NCBI RefSeq assembly: GCF_008868175.1
Contig: NZ_WBKT01000016.1
Location: forward strand, 1 to 64,000
DNA length: 64,000 nt
Direction: 5' to 3'
Source of the DNA: Micromonospora sp. AMSO31t
GTDB lineage: Bacteria > Actinomycetota > Actinomycetes > Mycobacteriales > Micromonosporaceae
Shown piece by piece: positions 47,579 to 56,473 of this stretch. Every line of letters begins with the position of its first letter. Position 1 is the first letter of the stretch. The notes beneath the pieces are model-generated. The model made no database searches and was not told the DNA's origin. It saw nothing but the letters and a program-made list of their open reading frames with translations. Made by a program: the position numbers and the translations under genes.

Positions 47579-49111
47579 ATGTCCAACTTCCCGTTCCTCT
47601 CGGTGCTGACCGTGGCACCGCTGGTCGGCGCCCTCGTGGTGGCCCTGCTGCCGCGGCGCAACCCGGACCTGGCCAAGCTGGTGGCGTTCGGCTGGTCGCT
47701 GCTGGTGCTGGTGCTCTCGGTGGCCATGTGGATCGCCTTCCAGGCCGACGGTGACCGGTTCCAGTTCCGCGAGTCGTACGCGTGGATCCCGAACTGGGGC
47801 GTCAACTTCACCTTCGAGGTGGACGGCATCGCGCTGGTCATGCTGATGCTCATCGCGATCCTGGTGCCGCTGGTGATCCTGGCGTCGTGGCACGACGCCG
47901 AGTCGTCCCGGCGCTCGGTGCCGGTCTACTTCGCGCTGCTGCTCGTCCTCGAGTGCACGATGATCGGCGTCTTCGCCGCCGCCGACGTCTTCCTGTTCTA
48001 CGTGTTCTTCGAGGTCATGCTGGTGCCGATGTACTTCCTCATCGGCAGCTACGGCGGCCACCAGCGGCAGTACGCGGCGGTGAAGTTCTTCCTCTACTCC
48101 CTGGTCGGCGGCCTGTTCATGCTGGCCGCGGTGATCGGCCTCTGGGTGGTCGGCGGGAAGACCTTCGACTGGCAGGCGCTCAGCCAGGCCGAGTTCGCCA
48201 CCGACACGGCCCGCTGGCTGTTCCTCGGCTTCTTCCTCGCGTTCGCGATCAAGGCGCCGTTCTTCCCGTTCCACACCTGGCTGCCGGACGCCGGTGGCGC
48301 GGCCCCGGCCGGCGCGGCGGCACTGCTCGTCGGCGTGCTCGACAAGGTCGGCACCTTCGGGATCCTGCGGTACTGCCTGCCGCTCTTCCCCGAGGCGTCG
48401 AGGTGGTTCGCCCCGTGGGCGCTGGCGCTCGGCGTCATCGGCATCATCTACGCCGCGCTGCTGGCGGTCGGGCAGAACGACCTCAAGCGGCTGGTGTCGT
48501 ACACCTCGATCGCGCACTTCGGCTTCATCGGGGTCGGCATCTTCGCCTTCACCACCCAGGCCGGCACCGGCGCGGTCCTCTACATGCTCAACCACGGCCT
48601 GGCCACCGGCCTGCTCTTCCTCGTGGTGGGCATGCTGATCGCCCGCCGGGGCTCGGCGCTGATCAGCGACTTCGGCGGCGCGGGCAAGCTCGTGCCGGTG
48701 CTCGCCGGGGTGCTCTTCTTCGCCGGTCTCGCCTCGCTGGCGCTGCCCGGCACCGCGCCGTTCGTCTCCGAGTTCCTGGTGCTGATCGGCACGTTCACCA
48801 CGAACAAGCCGGTCGCGGTGATCGCCACGCTCGGCATCATCCTGGCCGCGGCCTACGTGCTCTGGATGGTGCAGCGCACCACCCAGGGCACCCTCAACCC
48901 GGCCCTGACCGAGGTCGACGGCATGCGCCGGGACCTCACCCTGCGCGAGAAGGTCGTGGTCGCTCCGCTGATCGCGCTGATCGTGCTGCTCGGCTTCTAT
49001 CCCAAGCCGGTCACCGATGTCATCAACCCCGCCGTCCAGGCGACCATGCAGGACGTCGGCAAGACCGATCCCGCCCCTGAGATCGGCAGTGTCCAGGAGG
49101 CCGCGAAGTGA
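47579..49111 (+). CDS. nuoM: NADH-quinone oxidoreductase subunit M (proton-pumping antiporter-like)
   Basis: A 510-residue antiporter-like subunit with about 14 helices, with the Glu-bearing FFEVMLVPMYFLIG, FAIKAPFFPFHTWLPDA and DLKRLVSYTSIAHFGF. The 64-bp gap after nuoL contains only a strong GGAGGTAAG ribosome binding site. Confidence 0.96.
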   Translation: MSNFPFLSVLTVAPLVGALVVALLPRRNPDLAKLVAFGWSLLVLVLSVAMWIAFQADGDRFQFRESYAWIPNWGVNFTFEVDGIALVMLMLIAILVPLVILASWHDAESSRRSVPVYFALLLVLECTMIGVFAAADVFLFYVFFEVMLVPMYFLIGSYGGHQRQYAAVKFFLYSLVGGLFMLAAVIGLWVVGGKTFDWQALSQAEFATDTARWLFLGFFLAFAIKAPFFPFHTWLPDAGGAAPAGAAALLVGVLDKVGTFGILRYCLPLFPEASRWFAPWALALGVIGIIYAALLAVGQNDLKRLVSYTSIAHFGFIGVGIFAFTTQAGTGAVLYMLNHGLATGLLFLVVGMLIARRGSALISDFGGAGKLVPVLAGVLFFAGLASLALPGTAPFVSEFLVLIGTFTTNKPVAVIATLGIILAAAYVLWMVQRTTQGTLNPALTEVDGMRRDLTLREKVVVAPLIALIVLLGFYPKPVTDVINPAVQATMQDVGKTDPAPEIGSVQEAAK

Positions 49112-50661
49112 GTGAACTGAAGCTGCCGTCGATCGACTACGCGGCGCTCGCTCCCATCCTGATCATGTTGGGCGCCGCCCTGGTCGGCGTCCTGGTCGAG
49201 GCGTTCGTGCCGCGCCGCCTGCGCAACGCGGTGCAGCTCACGCTCGCCCTGCTGGCGGTGCTGGCCGCCCTGACCATGGTGATCCTGAACGCCGACGACC
49301 GGCTGATCACCGCCGGTCAGGCCATCGCCGTGGACGGGCCGACGCTCTTCCTGCAGGGCGCCATCCTGATCCTGGCCGCCATGGCGCTGCTGCTCGTCGG
49401 GGAGCGCACGGTGGAGCGCGGTGGGGCCTTCGTGGCCCAGGCCGCGGTCACCGCCGAGTCCGACGACGACCGGCGGCAGGCCGACGGGATGGGCGGCACC
49501 ACCGAGGTGTACCCGCTGGTCACCTTCGCGATCGGCGGCATGCTGATCTTCGTGGCGGCGAACGACCTGCTGACCATGTTCATCGCGCTCGAGGTCTTCT
49601 CGCTGCCGCTCTACCTGCTCTGCGCGCTGGCCCGCCGCCGGCGGCTGCTGAGCCAGGAGGCCGCGCTGAAGTACTTCATGCTCGGCGCGTACGCCTCGGC
49701 GTTCTTCCTCTTCGGTGTGGCCCTCATCTACGGCTTCACCTCCGGGATCCCGAACCGCGGCGCCGGCGTCGACTTCGCCACCGTGCACGCCGCGGTGGCC
49801 GAGTCCTCGTCCAGCCCGGTGCTGCTCTTCGCCGGCATGGCGCTGCTCGCCATCGGCCTGCTCTTCAAGGCCGCGGCCGCCCCGTTCCACGTCTGGACCC
49901 CGGACGTCTACCAGGGCGCCCCGACGCCGGTGACCGGCTTCATGGCCGCCTGCACCAAGGTCGCCGCGTTCGGCGCCCTGCTGCGGGTCTTCCACGTCGC
50001 CTTCGCCGGGGCCTCCTGGGACTTCACCCCGGTGCTCGGCGCGGTGGCCGTGCTGACCATGCTGGTCGGCGCGGTGCTGGCGGTCACCCAGACGGACATC
50101 AAGCGGCTGCTGGCGTACTCGTCGATCGCGAACGCCGGCTACCTGCTGGTGGGCGTGCTGGCGCCCAGCAAGGACGGCCTCTCCGGCACGATGTTCTACC
50201 TGGTCGCGTACGGCTTCTCGGTGCTCGCCGCGTTCGCCGTGGTGACCCTGGTCCGGGACGCCGACGGGGAGGCCACCCACCTGTCCCGCTGGGCCGGGCT
50301 GGGCCGCCGGTCGCCGTTCTTCGCGGCCATCTTCACGTTCATCCTGCTGGCCTTCGCCGGTATCCCGCTCACCAGCGGGTTCACCAGCAAGTTCGCCGTC
50401 TTCGCCCCGGCGCTGGACGCGAACCAGGCCTGGCTCGTGATCGCCGGCGTGCTGACCAGCATGGTGCTGGCCTTCCCGTACCTGCGGGTCGTGGTGATGA
50501 TGTGGCTCTCCGAGCCGGGCGACGCCACCCCGACGGTCACCGTGCCGGGCGCGCTCACCTCGGCCGCCCTGGTCATCGGCGTGCTCGCCACGCTGGTCCT
50601 GGGTGTCGCCCCGGCACCCCTGCTCGACCTGGCCAACGGTGCCGCCGAATTCGTGCGATGA
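49108..50661 (+). CDS. nuoN: NADH-quinone oxidoreductase subunit N (proton-pumping antiporter-like)
   Basis: A 517-residue antiporter-like subunit with about 14 helices, including the Glu-bearing IALEVFSLPLYLLCAL, FKAAAAPFHVWTPDVYQGAP and DIKRLLAYSSIANAGYLL. Its GTG overlaps the nuoM stop. It is the last gene of the operon, which a 16-bp hairpin then closes. Confidence 0.96.
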   Translation: MSELKLPSIDYAALAPILIMLGAALVGVLVEAFVPRRLRNAVQLTLALLAVLAALTMVILNADDRLITAGQAIAVDGPTLFLQGAILILAAMALLLVGERTVERGGAFVAQAAVTAESDDDRRQADGMGGTTEVYPLVTFAIGGMLIFVAANDLLTMFIALEVFSLPLYLLCALARRRRLLSQEAALKYFMLGAYASAFFLFGVALIYGFTSGIPNRGAGVDFATVHAAVAESSSSPVLLFAGMALLAIGLLFKAAAAPFHVWTPDVYQGAPTPVTGFMAACTKVAAFGALLRVFHVAFAGASWDFTPVLGAVAVLTMLVGAVLAVTQTDIKRLLAYSSIANAGYLLVGVLAPSKDGLSGTMFYLVAYGFSVLAAFAVVTLVRDADGEATHLSRWAGLGRRSPFFAAIFTFILLAFAGIPLTSGFTSKFAVFAPALDANQAWLVIAGVLTSMVLAFPYLRVVVMMWLSEPGDATPTVTVPGALTSAALVIGVLATLVLGVAPAPLLDLANGAAEFVR

Positions 50662-50673
50662 CCCAGGTACCCC

Positions 50674-50709
50674 CCGGGGGCCGGTACGCCGTGGCGTACC
50701 GGCCCCCGG
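50674..50709 (+). terminator. Strong hairpin terminator of the nuo operon
   Basis: CCGGGGGCCGGTACGC (50674-50689) pairs perfectly with GCGTACCGGCCCCCGG (50694-50709) around a 4-nt loop. It lies 12 bp after the nuoN stop. Confidence 0.85.
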
Positions 50710-50748
50710 TCCGTATCCCCCTCGCTGGGCAGGTCGAACGGGTGTGGC

Positions 50749-51831
50749 ATGGTTGATGGCGTGGTGATTCCGGCTGGCGAGCGTTCAGGTGCCACCGGGC
50801 CGGGCGGTCGTCCGGGCCCGGAGAGCACGGGTCAGTTCGGCGCGCTCGGGCTGCACCTCGCCGATCCGCGCGTCGAGGCGTCCGTGCTGGGCCTCCTGGA
50901 TCGGGTCGAGGTCGACCTGCGGGCCAGCGTGGCCAGCGCCGACCCACTCGTCACCGAGGCGGCCCGGCACCTGGTCGAGGCCGGCGGCAAGCGGTTCCGC
51001 CCGCTGCTCGTGGCGCTCGGCGCCCAGTTCGGCGACCCGGACGACGCGCACGTCGTCCCCGCCGCCGTGGTGATGGAGCTCACCCACCTGGCGACGCTCT
51101 ACCACGACGACGTCATGGACGAGGCGGCCGTGCGCCGGGGCGCCCCGAGCGCCAACTCCCGCTGGACCAACTCGGTGGCCATCCTGGTCGGCGACTACCT
51201 CTTCGCCCGGGCCGCCGACATCGCGGCCAGCCTGGGCCCGGAGGCCGTCCGCCTGCAGGCGCGCACCTTCGCCCGGCTGGTGCACGGGCAGATCGCCGAG
51301 ACGGTCGGCCCGCGGGGCACCGACCCGGTCGCGCACTACCTGCACGTGATCGCCGAGAAGACCGGTTCGCTGATCGCCACCTCGGCCCGCTTCGGCGGCA
51401 TGTTCGGCGGGGCGTCCGCCGAGCACATCGAGGCCCTGGCCGGCTACGGCGAGGTCATCGGGGTGGCCTTCCAGCTCTCCGACGACCTGCTGGACATCGC
51501 CAGCGAGTCGGTGCAGTCGGGCAAGACGCCCGGCACCGACCTGCGGGAGGGCGTGCCGACCCTGCCGGTGCTCTACGCGCTCGCCTCCGACGACTCCGAC
51601 GCGGCGAGCGTCCGGCTGCGGGAGATCCTGGCCACCGGGCCGCTGGTCGACGACGCGCTGCACGCCGAGGCCCTCGGCCTGCTCCGCGAGTCCCCGGCGC
51701 TCAAGCGCGCCCGGGAGACCGTCCGCAGCTACGCCGAGGACGCCCGCGCCCGCCTGGCCCCGCTGCCCGAGGGCCCGGCCCGCCGCGCCCTCGAATCCCT
51801 CTGCGACTACATCGCCGACCGCACCAGCTGA
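50749..51831 (+). CDS. Long-chain polyprenyl diphosphate synthase
   Basis: A 360-residue trans-prenyltransferase. The first aspartate-rich motif is HDDVMDEAAVRRG with the substrate-binding EAGGKRFRPLL before it; the second is FQLSDDLLDI. It extends isopentenyl chains; placed after menG, the menJ-like gene and nuo, it most likely makes the menaquinone side chain, as inferred for mycobacterial GrcC. Residues 1-35 are a Gly/Pro-rich extension. The start could also be GTG 50761. Confidence 0.9.
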   Translation: MVDGVVIPAGERSGATGPGGRPGPESTGQFGALGLHLADPRVEASVLGLLDRVEVDLRASVASADPLVTEAARHLVEAGGKRFRPLLVALGAQFGDPDDAHVVPAAVVMELTHLATLYHDDVMDEAAVRRGAPSANSRWTNSVAILVGDYLFARAADIAASLGPEAVRLQARTFARLVHGQIAETVGPRGTDPVAHYLHVIAEKTGSLIATSARFGGMFGGASAEHIEALAGYGEVIGVAFQLSDDLLDIASESVQSGKTPGTDLREGVPTLPVLYALASDDSDAASVRLREILATGPLVDDALHAEALGLLRESPALKRARETVRSYAEDARARLAPLPEGPARRALESLCDYIADRTS

Positions 51832-51868
51832 CCCCCCGGCCGGGCACCGCGCCGTCCCTCCACGGCGC

Positions 51869-51925
51869 TGATCATGAAGTTATTGCCACGACACGCCGTG
51901 CCCGATGGCCATAACTTCATGATCA
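51869..51925. terminator. AT-rich inverted repeat between convergent genes
   Basis: TGATCATGAAGTTAT (51869-51883) is the exact complement of ATAACTTCATGATCA (51911-51925). After one mismatch, GCCA/TGGC continues the stem. Its low GC differs from all other hairpins here. It lies between the prenyl synthase and the MFS gene and may act as a bidirectional terminator or a repeat family member. Confidence 0.7.
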
Positions 51926-53113
51926 ACGAGACGGGGACGGGGAGCGGGACAGGAGGCGGGCGCCCGCCAGCATGAACGCGGCGGCCAGGAGCATGGCGGC
52001 CGCCGCGGTGCCCCACATGGTCGGGTAGCCTGCCGCGTCGGCGATCGTGCCGAGGCCGAGTGGGCCGAGGCAGCCGCCCGCGTACACCCCGGTCTGGGTG
52101 ATCGAGGTGGCGGCGGCCGGGGCCTGCGGGTGGAGCCGGACCACCGCGAAGTTCATCAGCCCGGGCCACGCCCAGCCGAGGCCGAAGCCGAGCACCACGC
52201 CGGCGACCAGCGGCACCGGGCCGGCCACCGCGAGCAGGACCAGCCCCACGGCGCCCACCACCAGCATCCCGGCGATCACCGCGACGTGCCCGGTTTTCCG
52301 GCGGTCGGCCAGCCAGCCGGCGCCCACCCGGGCCGCCACGCAGACCGCGCTGCCCAGGGTGAGGGTGAGCCCCGCCAGTGCCGGGGACAGGCCCCGGCCG
52401 GCCGCCGAGTCGACCACGAAGGTGCCCAGCGCGTTCGCCGCGGCGGCCGCCAGGGTCGCCGCCACGCCGACCACCACGAGCGCCGTCGTGGCCCGGCCCG
52501 CCCGGGCGGAGGCGGTCCGGGCCCGGTCCCGCTCGGCCGGGGGTACGGCCGGCAGCGCGGCCAGCGCCGCGAGGGCGGCCACCACGAACGCCCAGCGCCA
52601 GCCGGCGGTCAGCGCGACGGTCGGCACCGCCGCGCCGGCCAGCAGGGTGGAGATCGGGATGGCGGCCTGCTTCACGCCGAAGGAGAGCCCCTGCCTGTGG
52701 GCGGGCACATGGCGGGCCAGCGCGGCGTTGCTGGCGAGCTGGCCGAGGGCGTTGGCGGCGGCGCTGAGCGCGAGCAGCGCCACCAGGACCGGGTACGACC
52801 GGGCCAGCCCCGCCACGGCCAGCAGCGAGCCGGCGGAGAGCACGATGCCGGCGCGGGCCACCACGGCCGGCCCGTACCGCTCGACCAGGGCGCCGGAGGG
52901 CACCGAGGCGAGGGCGCTGACGCCGAAGTAGACCGAGACGGCCAGGCCGAGCCCGGCGGGGGTGAAGTCGAGGTCGTCGCCCATCTGCACGGCGAGGCCG
53001 CCGACCAGGAAGACGGGCAGGACGCAGGCGATCGTGGTGGCGATCGCGCCCGCGTTGATCCGGACGGTACGCCGGGACGCGGGCGGAGCGGGGTGCAGCG
53101 CGGTGTCGGTCAT
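51923..53113 (-). CDS. MFS transporter
   Basis: A 396-residue protein with twelve hydrophobic segments, loop motif GALVERYGPAVVARAG and RQGLSFGVKQAAIPISTLLAG in the fifth-helix region, similar to YbfB/CynX-like MFS carriers. Substrate is unknown. It is divergent from an IclR regulator gene (53268), which suggests uptake or efflux of an aromatic or organic acid under IclR control (inference). Its 3' end overlaps the AT-rich inverted repeat by 3 bp. Confidence 0.85.
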   Translation of the reverse strand: MTDTALHPAPPASRRTVRINAGAIATTIACVLPVFLVGGLAVQMGDDLDFTPAGLGLAVSVYFGVSALASVPSGALVERYGPAVVARAGIVLSAGSLLAVAGLARSYPVLVALLALSAAANALGQLASNAALARHVPAHRQGLSFGVKQAAIPISTLLAGAAVPTVALTAGWRWAFVVAALAALAALPAVPPAERDRARTASARAGRATTALVVVGVAATLAAAAANALGTFVVDSAAGRGLSPALAGLTLTLGSAVCVAARVGAGWLADRRKTGHVAVIAGMLVVGAVGLVLLAVAGPVPLVAGVVLGFGLGWAWPGLMNFAVVRLHPQAPAAATSITQTGVYAGGCLGPLGLGTIADAAGYPTMWGTAAAAMLLAAAFMLAGARLLSRSPSPSR

Positions 53114-53204
53114 GGTCCGGCAAACCTACGCCGGTCACGTTTCGGCAGCTGATCGTGTCTGTCGGTGCACTGTCTGTGCCCGGTGATCTGGCATCCTCGA
53201 TCCG

Positions 53205-53230
53205 AACAGGCATTTCGCACTCGGCCTGTT
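53205..53230. promoter_or_regulatory. Inverted repeat, candidate IclR operator
   Basis: AACAGGC (53205-53211) and GCCTGTT (53224-53230) are perfect complements separated by 12 bp in the gap between the divergent MFS and IclR genes. The position fits control of both promoters. Confidence 0.5.
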
Positions 53231-53267
53231 TTTCATATGGTGTAAGTCCCCGGCGGCGGAGGTGGTT

Positions 53268-54050
53268 GTGCGTGACCCCTTGGCGGAACCTTCGGACCTG
53301 ATCCGAAGTGTCTCCCGCGCGCTACGAGTGCTCGAGTCGGTCGGCCGTGCGCCGAAGGGGCTCACCGTCAAGCAGATCGCCCGCCGCTGCGAGCTGACCG
53401 TCGCCACCACCTACCACCTGGTGCGCACGCTGGCCTACGAGGGTTACGTGATCCGCCGGGAGGACGGCACGTACATCGTCGGGCTGGAGGTCGCCGACCG
53501 CTACCGCGAGCTGGTCACCGCGTTCCGGGGGCCGCCGCCGGTCGGGGAGGCGCTGCGGCGGGCCGCCGCGGACACCGGCTGGAGCCACTACCTGGGCCGG
53601 TTCGTGGGCGGCCAGGTGGCCGTCACGGCGGTGTCCGAGGGGCCGCGCTCGCCGTACCTGGAGGACCTGGTGCCGGGCTTCGACGAGGGCGCGCACGCCA
53701 CCGCGCTCGGCAAGAGCCTGCTGGCCACCCTCACGGCCGAGCAGCGCTTCCGCTACCTGCGGGAATACGGCATGCGCCCGTTCACCGGCGCCACCCTCAC
53801 CACCACCGAGGCCTTCGAGGCCGACCTGGCCGCCGGCGACCGGCGCGGCATGCAGTTGGAGCTGGGTCAGTTCCGGCAGGGAGTGGCATGCGCGGCGGTG
53901 CTGGTCACCCCCGACAAGGACATCGAGCGACGGGTCGTGCTGGCCTGCGCGCTGCCGGCCAGCGAGATGATGACCTCCGCCCGGGTGGTCCGGGCCAAGC
54001 TGCTCACCGTCGCCCGCGCGGTCGCCGACGGCATCGCCGCGGACACCTGA
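53268..54050 (+). CDS. IclR-family transcriptional regulator
   Basis: A 260-residue protein with an N-terminal winged helix (IRSVSRALRVLESVG, then LTVKQIARRCELTVATTYHLVRTLAYEGYV) and a C-terminal GAF-like effector domain (GAHATALGKSLLATL). Effector is unknown. GGAGG at 53258-53262 fits GTG 53268 rather than GTG 53262. It probably regulates the divergent MFS gene. Confidence 0.88.
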   Translation: MRDPLAEPSDLIRSVSRALRVLESVGRAPKGLTVKQIARRCELTVATTYHLVRTLAYEGYVIRREDGTYIVGLEVADRYRELVTAFRGPPPVGEALRRAAADTGWSHYLGRFVGGQVAVTAVSEGPRSPYLEDLVPGFDEGAHATALGKSLLATLTAEQRFRYLREYGMRPFTGATLTTTEAFEADLAAGDRRGMQLELGQFRQGVACAAVLVTPDKDIERRVVLACALPASEMMTSARVVRAKLLTVARAVADGIAADT

Positions 54051-54060
54051 GCCGGGACGG

Positions 54061-54124
54061 CCGGAGGGCCGCCACCCAGGCGGGGTGGCGGCCCTCCGGG
54101 GGGCGGTCCAGCGCCGGACCGCCC
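54061..54124. terminator. Two tandem hairpins between convergent genes
   Basis: CCGGAGGGCCGCCACCC (54061-54077) pairs with 54083-54099 (17 bp). A second hairpin, GGGCGGTCC (54101-54109) with GGACCGCCC (54116-54124), follows. They separate the IclR gene from the PhoX-type gene. Confidence 0.82.
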
Positions 54125-54133
54125 GGGGTGGGG

Positions 54134-56254
54134 TCAGCTGCCGACCGGGCGGCCGTCGAGACGCCAGGTGACGACCACGCCCGGCTTGGCGAAGTCGCCG
54201 TCCGGCCAGGTCGAGGCCGGGTTCTCCACGGAGGCGCCGGTGATCTCGCCCGGGTGCTGCACGGCCACGAAGACCGAGCGGTTGTCCTTCGTGATGAACG
54301 GGCCGCAGGTCTCCGCGCCGAGCGGCACGGTGAGGAACTGCTTCAGGTGACCGCGCTCGGGGCCCTCGACGGCGGTGGCGAAGAGCCCGTCGTTGCTGCC
54401 CAGCGCGTTGCCGTCGGTCGAGATCCAGAGGTTGCCGGTGGCGTCGAAGGCGACGTTGTCCGGGCAGGAGATCGGGGAGACCTTCGTCCTGTCGTACCCG
54501 GCGAAGTGGGTCGACGGGTCGGTCGGGTCGCCGCAGACGATCGGCAGCGACCAGGCGAACGTTTCGGCGGTGTTGTCGCCGCGGTCCTCGACCAGCTCCA
54601 GGATCTGCCCGTGCTTGTTGAGGTTGCGTGGGTTCGCCTCGTCGGCCGCCGCCTTCCCGGCCTTGCCCCGGTCGGTGTTGTTGGTCAGCGCCACGTAGAC
54701 CTTGCCGGTGAGGTGGCTCGGCTCGACGTCCTCCGGGCGGTCCATCTTGGTCGCGCCGACCTTGTCCCCGGCGAGGCGGGTGAAGGTCAGCACGTCGGCG
54801 GCCGTCATCCCGTCGACGTACGAGCGGTTGCCGCTGACCAGCTTGATCCAGCGGCCCCGGCCGTCGAACGCCCCGTCGGCCGGGAGCTTGCCGGTGCCGT
54901 CGATCTCGGCGGTGCTGCTGCCCTCCAGGGCGGCCACGTAGAGCGTGCCGGACTCCAGCAGGGTGAGGTTGTGCTTGCGCGCCACCCACGAGTTGCCCGG
55001 CATGAACTTCTTGTCCGAGACGAACTTGTAGAGGTAGTCGAAGCGCTCGTCGTCGCCCATGTACGCGACGACGCGCCCGTCCCGGGCGACGATCACGTTC
55101 GCGCCCTCGTGCTTCACCCGGCCCAGCGCGGTGTGCTTGCGGGGGCGGCTCTCCGGGTCGAACGGGTCGATCTCGACCACCCAGCCGTAGCGGTGCGCCT
55201 CGTTCGGGTGCTTCGCCAGGTCGAAGCGCTCGTCGGCGCGCTCCCACTTGCGGCTGCCGCTCGGGTACCGCACGTCGGTCGGGATGCCGTAGCGGGTCAG
55301 CTTGGGCTTCAGCTCCTCGGGCGCGCCGTCGCCGCCGACGAAGTACTGGTTGAAGTTCTCCTCGCCGGAGAGCACCGTGCCCCACGGGGTGACCCCGCCG
55401 GCGCAGTTGTTCAGCGTGCCGACCACCGTACGACCCTTCGGGTCGGCGGCGGTGCGCAGCCAGGCCGAGCCGGCGGCCGGGCCGGTCAGCTCGAACTTCG
55501 TGGCCAGCGCCGTGATCCGCCGGTTGTACTGCCGGCGGCCGCTGCGTACCGGCCGCCACTGCCCGGTGGCGTCGACCCGCTCCAGCTCGACCACGGACAT
55601 GCCGTGCGCGGCCATGGCCACCCGCAGCTGCTCCACCGAGAGCGCTTCCTGGCTGGTGAAGCCGGGGAACATGAGGTCCTCGTTGGTGTACTCGTGGTTG
55701 ACCACCAGCAGGGCGCGCCTGCGGTCGATGGGCAGCACCCCGACGAAGTCGTTGTTGTAGCCGAACTGCTTCGACTGGGCGGCGGCGGTCTGCGCGTGCA
55801 CGTCGAACGCGGGCGCGCCCGGCACGACCGGGTCACCCCACTTGATCACCACCGAGTGGTCGTACCCGTTCGGCACGACCAGGGCGTCGAGCTTGTTCGG
55901 CGGGATCGGCTTGAAGGTCAGCGCGCCGCTGCCCACGCCGCCGGCCGCCACGGCGGCCTCGCCCACGCCGGGCACGGCCGGGGCGGCGGGGGCGGCGGCG
56001 GCCGGGGCCGCGCCGGCGAGGGCGCCCGCCACGGCCCCGCCGAAGCCGAGCACCAGGGCGCCGGCGGCGCCGGCCCGGACCACACCCCGCCGGGAGACCT
56101 CGGCGTCGACCAGGTCCCCGAAGTACGGGTTGTCGGAACGGTTCGGCACCGGGTGGTCGCAGGCGTTGCCGCACCGGTACTGGCAGGTCATGGCGTCCCG
56201 GGCGCCGTGGCGGGTGGCGCCCAGCAGCGGGAGCAGCCGAGGACGGTCGCTCAT
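54134..56254 (-). CDS. PhoX-family (DUF839) Tat-exported phosphatase-like protein
   Basis: A 706-residue protein. A twin-arginine motif (SRRGVV, Arg55-Arg56) followed by a hydrophobic stretch and alanine-rich linker marks Tat export; about 50 residues precede it, as in other PhoX proteins. The mature part is a beta-propeller with family blocks NNDFVGVLP, VVNHEYTNEDLMFPGF, NNCAGGVTPWGTVLSGEENFNQYF and SCPDNVAFDATGNLWISTDG. PhoX enzymes are Ca/Fe-dependent alkaline phosphatases; phosphatase activity is inferred. ATG 56254 has GGAGG upstream. It is divergent from an ECF sigma/anti-sigma pair. Confidence 0.9.
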   Translation of the reverse strand: MSDRPRLLPLLGATRHGARDAMTCQYRCGNACDHPVPNRSDNPYFGDLVDAEVSRRGVVRAGAAGALVLGFGGAVAGALAGAAPAAAAPAAPAVPGVGEAAVAAGGVGSGALTFKPIPPNKLDALVVPNGYDHSVVIKWGDPVVPGAPAFDVHAQTAAAQSKQFGYNNDFVGVLPIDRRRALLVVNHEYTNEDLMFPGFTSQEALSVEQLRVAMAAHGMSVVELERVDATGQWRPVRSGRRQYNRRITALATKFELTGPAAGSAWLRTAADPKGRTVVGTLNNCAGGVTPWGTVLSGEENFNQYFVGGDGAPEELKPKLTRYGIPTDVRYPSGSRKWERADERFDLAKHPNEAHRYGWVVEIDPFDPESRPRKHTALGRVKHEGANVIVARDGRVVAYMGDDERFDYLYKFVSDKKFMPGNSWVARKHNLTLLESGTLYVAALEGSSTAEIDGTGKLPADGAFDGRGRWIKLVSGNRSYVDGMTAADVLTFTRLAGDKVGATKMDRPEDVEPSHLTGKVYVALTNNTDRGKAGKAAADEANPRNLNKHGQILELVEDRGDNTAETFAWSLPIVCGDPTDPSTHFAGYDRTKVSPISCPDNVAFDATGNLWISTDGNALGSNDGLFATAVEGPERGHLKQFLTVPLGAETCGPFITKDNRSVFVAVQHPGEITGASVENPASTWPDGDFAKPGVVVTWRLDGRPVGS

Positions 56255-56397
56255 GGGGTGGAGCCTCCTGATCGGACGTCGGTGGCGCGCCCGGTCCGCC
56301 CGGTCGCGCGTACCGGCCGGACGCTGCCAGGGCCCGGTGAGCGGGCACCGGCGGGAAGCTGAACCCGACGTGAACAAGCGCAGCGTGACCTGGGGCT

Positions 56398-56424
56398 GAA
56401 CCGTTCGGCGTCACGGCACGTATC
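56398..56424 (+). promoter_or_regulatory. ECF-type promoter of the sigma-factor operon
   Basis: GAACC (56398-56402), a 16-bp spacer and CGTATC (56419-56424) match the usual ECF -35/-10 pattern. Transcription would begin near 56431, giving a leader of about 43 nt before the sigma gene. Autoregulation is likely. Confidence 0.6.
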
Positions 56425-56473
56425 AAGGGGCGAAGATCGCCGGTCTCCCCGCCGCCGGAAGCGAGGTACCGCC

